16,970 nucleotides of DNA, taken from contig CAMHNT010000011.1 in assembly GCA_946186535.1 (NCBI GenBank), positions 1 through 16,970 of the forward strand, in the 5' to 3' direction. Source of the stretch: an uncultured Clostridia bacterium. Its GTDB lineage: Bacteria; Bacillota; Clostridia; Oscillospirales; Acutalibacteraceae. Shown piece after piece: positions 14,912 to 16,970 of the stretch (positions within the stretch are counted from its first letter, which is position 1; each line of letters begins with the position of its first letter). The notes under the pieces are model-generated. The model made no database searches. It saw only the letters and a program-made list of their open reading frames with translations, and was not told where the DNA came from. Made by a program: the position numbers and the translations under genes.

Positions 14912-14940
14912 TTTTGTTCGGGTGACAATAATATTATACT
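14912..14940 (+). promoter_or_regulatory. Possible promoter of the bPH2 gene pair
   Basis: TATACT at 14935-14940 is a good -10, but the -35 region is only a T-rich stretch (TTTTGT at 17 bases, TTGTTC at 15). It lies about 48 bases before the first gene. Confidence 0.35.
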
Positions 14941-14988
14941 GACGGCAGTTCTGCCTGTATATTACAAATCCCATACGGAGGGAAGTTC

Positions 14989-15411
14989 ATGACAGGAAGC
15001 GAAATTTCCGAGAAAGCGCCCACAGTCACAAGAATCAGACTCACACTTGCTATGGCGGTGTTCTCGTTTTTGGGCGGCGGCGTTTTTGTGTTTTCTCCTT
15101 TGATTTCTCTGACGGTAGGAATACCTGTATTTTTTCTGTATTTATATGCAATGCTGAAGCACATAGAGCTATGGTGCAGGTCATACCGGTATTATGCAGA
15201 CGACCGCTGTATAAAAATCAGGAAAGGTGTATTCTTCAAAAAGGATATAACTCTCTTTAAAAATAAAATTCAATACACTCAGTTCCTCCAGACACCGCTC
15301 GGACGTGTTTTCCACACCTGCACAATCATATATCATACTGCCGGAGCCGTTGTATATCTGAGTGAGATTGATACCGATACCGTGGACGGTGTTAGATTTG
15401 ATGAAAAATAA
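14989..15411 (+). CDS. bPH2-domain membrane protein, YdbS-like
   Basis: A 140-residue protein with two membrane helices (about 19-37 and 40-58) followed by one bacterial PH domain (bPH2, formerly DUF304; about 60-132). The domain shows YYADDRCIKIRKGVFFKKDITLFKNKIQYTQF, TPLGRVF and TIIYHTAG, the usual order of motifs in this family. A strong GGAGGG lies six bases before the ATG. Its 3' end overlaps the next gene by 11 bases, as expected for a translationally coupled pair. In Bacillus the ydbS-ydbT pair belongs to the SigW cell-envelope stress regulon; a similar envelope role here is inference only. Confidence 0.85.
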   Translation: MTGSEISEKAPTVTRIRLTLAMAVFSFLGGGVFVFSPLISLTVGIPVFFLYLYAMLKHIELWCRSYRYYADDRCIKIRKGVFFKKDITLFKNKIQYTQFLQTPLGRVFHTCTIIYHTAGAVVYLSEIDTDTVDGVRFDEK

Positions 15412-16843
15412 AAAGCTCAGACATACTCACAGAACCAATATTCTGACGTTCTTCGCAAGGATACCTGCATTTATATATCTGCTTCCCATACCTATTCTTC
15501 AAAATATTCTCTTCAACCCCAGCGGCTTCTGGGAGCACATAACCTCGTACGTTCTCAGCATAATAATGTTTTTTGCCGTAGGCGGAGCGGCGGCGGCGGA
15601 TTACCGTACAAAAAGATACAGGATATTCCCCGAACGCACATATATCCGGAAGGGAATATTTTTTCGTTCACGGTTTAACATTCCCTATGACAGGCTTCAG
15701 TCCGTCATCATTCAGAGCTCGCCCTTCACGGCTCTTTTTTCGGCGGTCAAGGTTCAGCTGAACACACCGGCAACAAAAGCCAAAAAGGGCGACGCGGATT
15801 TTTATCTTTCAAAAACAAACGCCAAACAGCTCATCGGCGAAATTTACGACGACATCGGATTTATCCGCAGGCACTACCGTGCGGGAAATGCAAAGATATT
15901 CTTCATGGCGGCGATATGGTCAAACCCCGTCAGCGGCCTTCTGATCATATCGCCCTTCATTAACAACACAGGAAAGGTTGTCGGCGAAGAGCTTCAAAAT
16001 CAGCTTATAGAAAGTTTTGATTTGTCAAAATATCTTGTGTATATAGGTGTTCCGCCCACAGCCGCTTTTATTGCCTATATTCTCATTTTCTGCTATGCAG
16101 TCAGCGTTTGTGCCGACTTTGTCAGAAACGCCAATTTCACCTGTACATCATATCAGAACGGACTTGTCATCAAGCGCGGAATAATCAAGCACACACTGTT
16201 TTTCACAAACCGCACAAAACTTAACGCCATAACCCTGAACCAAAGTATCTTTATGATGCCTTTCCGGCTTCACAGCGCCTACATCTACACCGTCGGTTCG
16301 GGAAAGGCAAAGGGTGACAGAAGTCTGCTGATAGCCGCTGAAAAGAAAAACTCGGTGAAGCATCTCCTGTCACTCCTCTTTGAAGATCTTGACCTGAATT
16401 TTCCGTTCACAATAAAACCCGTCCGGAAAGCTCTCGGAGCTTATCTCCGGCTTCCTGTCTTCCTGCTGACTGTCGAAATGGCTTTGTGCTTAAGTTTGCT
16501 GAAGCTGAATATTTTCAGAAGCATAACAGCCGCATTCATGTTTTTCAGCGTTCCCACACTCATTGTCTGGTGCTTCTTTCGTGCAAATGCATTTTCGAAA
16601 TCTGCACTGTCACTGAACGACAGGTACGTTTATCTTCGGTCATACCGCAGGATAACGCTAAAATCCACCATTATCCCTATCGGCAAGATACAGCTCTGTG
16701 TGAAGCGAGTCAACTTTTTTCAAAGTCGCACAAAAACCTGCAATATAAAAATCTATATTTACGGTGAAAAGCGTACATTTGTTGAGATAAAACATCTTAG
16801 CGAATCGGATGCCGACAAATTTATCAACTGCATAAATAACTAA
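15401..16843 (+). CDS. Three-bPH2-domain membrane protein, YdbT-like
   Basis: A 480-residue membrane protein with six hydrophobic helices in three pairs (about 15-37 and 47-67; 165-185 and 213-238; 350-368 and 372-394), each pair followed by a bPH2 domain (about 68-148, 245-330 and 400-478). The first reads YRIFPERTYIRKGIFFRSRF and IPYDRLQSVIIQSSPF. The second reads SYQNGLVIKRGIIKHT and FMMPFRLHSAYIYTVGSGK. The third is more diverged (LSLNDRYVYLRSYRRIT). Length and three-fold layout match Bacillus YdbT. I chose the ATG at 15401; a GTG at 15362 in the same frame would lengthen the overlap with the upstream gene to 50 bases and has no better ribosome binding site. The exact function is unknown. 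Confidence 0.87.
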   Translation: MKNKKLRHTHRTNILTFFARIPAFIYLLPIPILQNILFNPSGFWEHITSYVLSIIMFFAVGGAAAADYRTKRYRIFPERTYIRKGIFFRSRFNIPYDRLQSVIIQSSPFTALFSAVKVQLNTPATKAKKGDADFYLSKTNAKQLIGEIYDDIGFIRRHYRAGNAKIFFMAAIWSNPVSGLLIISPFINNTGKVVGEELQNQLIESFDLSKYLVYIGVPPTAAFIAYILIFCYAVSVCADFVRNANFTCTSYQNGLVIKRGIIKHTLFFTNRTKLNAITLNQSIFMMPFRLHSAYIYTVGSGKAKGDRSLLIAAEKKNSVKHLLSLLFEDLDLNFPFTIKPVRKALGAYLRLPVFLLTVEMALCLSLLKLNIFRSITAAFMFFSVPTLIVWCFFRANAFSKSALSLNDRYVYLRSYRRITLKSTIIPIGKIQLCVKRVNFFQSRTKTCNIKIYIYGEKRTFVEIKHLSESDADKFINCINN

Positions 16844-16884
16844 GTCGCTAACAAAGCAATCGAATTTGGGAGGCAATGTCGTCA

Positions 16885-16970
16885 ACTTAAGAAATTTCCG
16901 GCGAAGCGAAGCCGGAAAAGTTTCGCTCAAGCCTTTTCAAAGGCTTGCAGATTCCAAAGACAGCGTCTTT
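16885..16970. repeat. Multi-hairpin modular palindromic repeat, copy 2 (partial)
   Basis: It starts about 40 bases past the bPH2 gene. Hairpins are 16895-16918 (8-bp TTTCCGGC stem, 8-base loop), 16928-16947 (9-bp CAAGCCTTT stem) and 16956-16970 (AAAGAC/GTCTTT, loop AGC, cut by the window end). The order AAAGTTT, hairpin with a TTTTCAAA centre, GCAG, TTCCAA, hairpin with loop AGC is the same as in the copy at 5810-6008. Confidence 0.75.

Overview
The window comes from a Gram-positive, moderately AT-rich genome, most likely a gut-type member of the Clostridia close to Oscillospiraceae/Ruminococcaceae. This is inferred from four things: strong purine-rich ribosome binding sites with frequent TTG and GTG starts, a Gram-positive LexA box (CGAAC-N4-GTTTG), an inner-membrane-only type IV pilus gene set, and bPH2-domain membrane proteins of the Bacillus YdbS/YdbT kind. 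No taxon marker is present, so the family assignment is a guess.

Layout from left to right. (1) 150-2395, minus strand: an OmpR/PhoB-type response regulator followed by its membrane sensor kinase, read from an extended -10 promoter near 2540. (2) 2678-4118, minus strand: lexA and a CYTH-domain protein form a two-gene operon. A LexA operator lies directly on the -35 box of its promoter, so the operon should be SOS-autoregulated. A small Cys-motif membrane protein lies upstream. (3) 4264-5646, plus strand: a MATE-family exporter with its own promoter and a strong intrinsic terminator. (4) 5647-6049: a convergent intergenic region filled by a roughly 200-base array of perfect hairpins. (5) 6050-6622, minus strand: a DUF6512-like membrane protein.

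(6) 6879-14512, minus strand: a type IV pilus assembly cluster. In transcription order it is pilM-pilN (fused), pilO, pilD, then pilB, then pilT and pilC, ending at an intrinsic terminator at 6816-6845. Together these encode the cytoplasmic/inner-membrane alignment complex (PilM-PilN-PilO), the prepilin peptidase, the extension motor (PilB), the retraction motor (PilT) and the platform protein (PilC). Separate gaps and promoters precede pilM, pilT and possibly pilB. No prepilin gene is visible in the window.

(7) 14989-16843, plus strand: two overlapping genes for bPH2-domain membrane proteins resembling the YdbS/YdbT pair. (8) 16885-16970: the start of a second copy of the hairpin-array repeat, cut by the window end.

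The least ordinary signal is this modular palindromic repeat. The two copies share linkers but differ in their stems, and the stem differences compensate each other. Next in interest is the fused PilM-PilN protein, whose PilM half appears to lack the usual nucleotide-binding glycines and which ends in an eight-glutamate run.
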